From Bacillota bacterium (lineage in GTDB: Bacteria; Bacillota; Thermosediminibacteria; Thermosediminibacterales; Thermosediminibacteraceae): a DNA stretch of 14,396 nucleotides. Of this stretch, positions 14,346 through 14,396 are shown piece after piece. The position numbers and the translations under genes were made by a program. The stretch is taken from the NCBI GenBank assembly GCA_003242255.1, contig QGUT01000028.1:1-14396 (forward strand), read 5' to 3'. Under the pieces are notes generated by a model. The model saw only the letters and a list, made by a program, of their open reading frames with translations, made no database searches and was not told the DNA's origin. Each line of letters opens with the position of its first letter. The first letter of the stretch is position 1.

Positions 14346-14396
14346 AAAGATACAGGCAGGTCTCCTGGCTCTGGTTCACCGCCGCCTTATGCCTTC
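14346..14396 (-). promoter_or_regulatory. Cobalamin riboswitch, 3' part of aptamer (cut by window edge)
   Basis: The B12 box reads AGCCAGGAGACCTGCC on the minus strand (14370-14355), a perfect match to the known consensus. It is preceded by GGTGAACCAG and, at the edge, GAAGGC, which fits the conserved GGGAAGGC segment of the aptamer core. The 5' part of the aptamer and the promoter lie beyond the right edge. Binding of adenosylcobalamin or a related form should favour the terminator at 14253-14293 and shut off the downstream genes. Confidence 0.94.

Noticed and set aside
1..14396. CRISPR arrays, insertion sequences, tRNA or rRNA genes, tandem repeats
   Set aside because: None seen. The window is filled by contiguous coding sequence, and the only clear inverted repeats are in the riboswitch leader.

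Overview
The window is almost entirely one densely packed gene cluster on the minus strand (transcribed from right to left) for anaerobic (early cobalt insertion) cobalamin biosynthesis. It has the complete cobalt ECF transporter cbiM-cbiN-cbiQ-cbiO, then cbiA, cbiX, cbiC, cbiD, cbiE, cbiT, cbiL, cbiF, cbiG, cbiH and cbiJ. The tetrapyrrole trunk genes hemA and hemC follow, and a cobA-hemD fusion runs off the left edge. The oxygen-independent enzyme set (CbiX, CbiD, CbiG, unfused CbiE and CbiT), the strong purine-rich AGGAGG-type ribosome binding sites, the moderate base composition and the lysine/glutamate-rich proteins suggest an anaerobic Firmicute. A thermophilic clostridial lineage is my guess, but nothing here fixes the species.

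Layout from right to left: 14346-14396 is the 3' part of a cobalamin riboswitch with a perfect B12 box, cut by the window edge. It is followed by a hairpin (14312-14345) and an 11-bp Rho-independent terminator (14253-14293). Cobalt uptake genes occupy 14229-11672. Corrin ring genes occupy 11670-3059. Trunk genes occupy 3062-1. Neighbouring genes overlap or lie within a few bases of each other (ATGA, GTGA, TTGA and TAATG junctions), there is no internal terminator or promoter-sized gap, and no stretch over 300 bases lacks a gene. The whole set is therefore probably one translationally coupled operon under B12 feedback.

How it works together: CbiMNQO imports Co2+. HemA, HemC and CobA-HemD supply precorrin-2 precursors. 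CbiX inserts cobalt into sirohydrochlorin. CbiL, H, F, G, D, J, E, T and C build cobyrinate, and CbiA amidates the a and c side chains. HemL, HemB and a precorrin-2 dehydrogenase, all needed for a closed route, are not in the window, and neither are the late genes (cbiP, cbiB, cobU/S/T). 

I found no previously undescribed system. The points most worth a second look are: (1) a one-base frame disruption at an A6 run near the 3' end of cbiQ, beyond which another frame encodes the expected last membrane helix; (2) hemA, whose conserved first strand lies upstream of any standard start codon and in the -1 frame relative to the end of cbiJ; and (3) the cobA-hemD fusion, in which positions that are usually conserved are altered.
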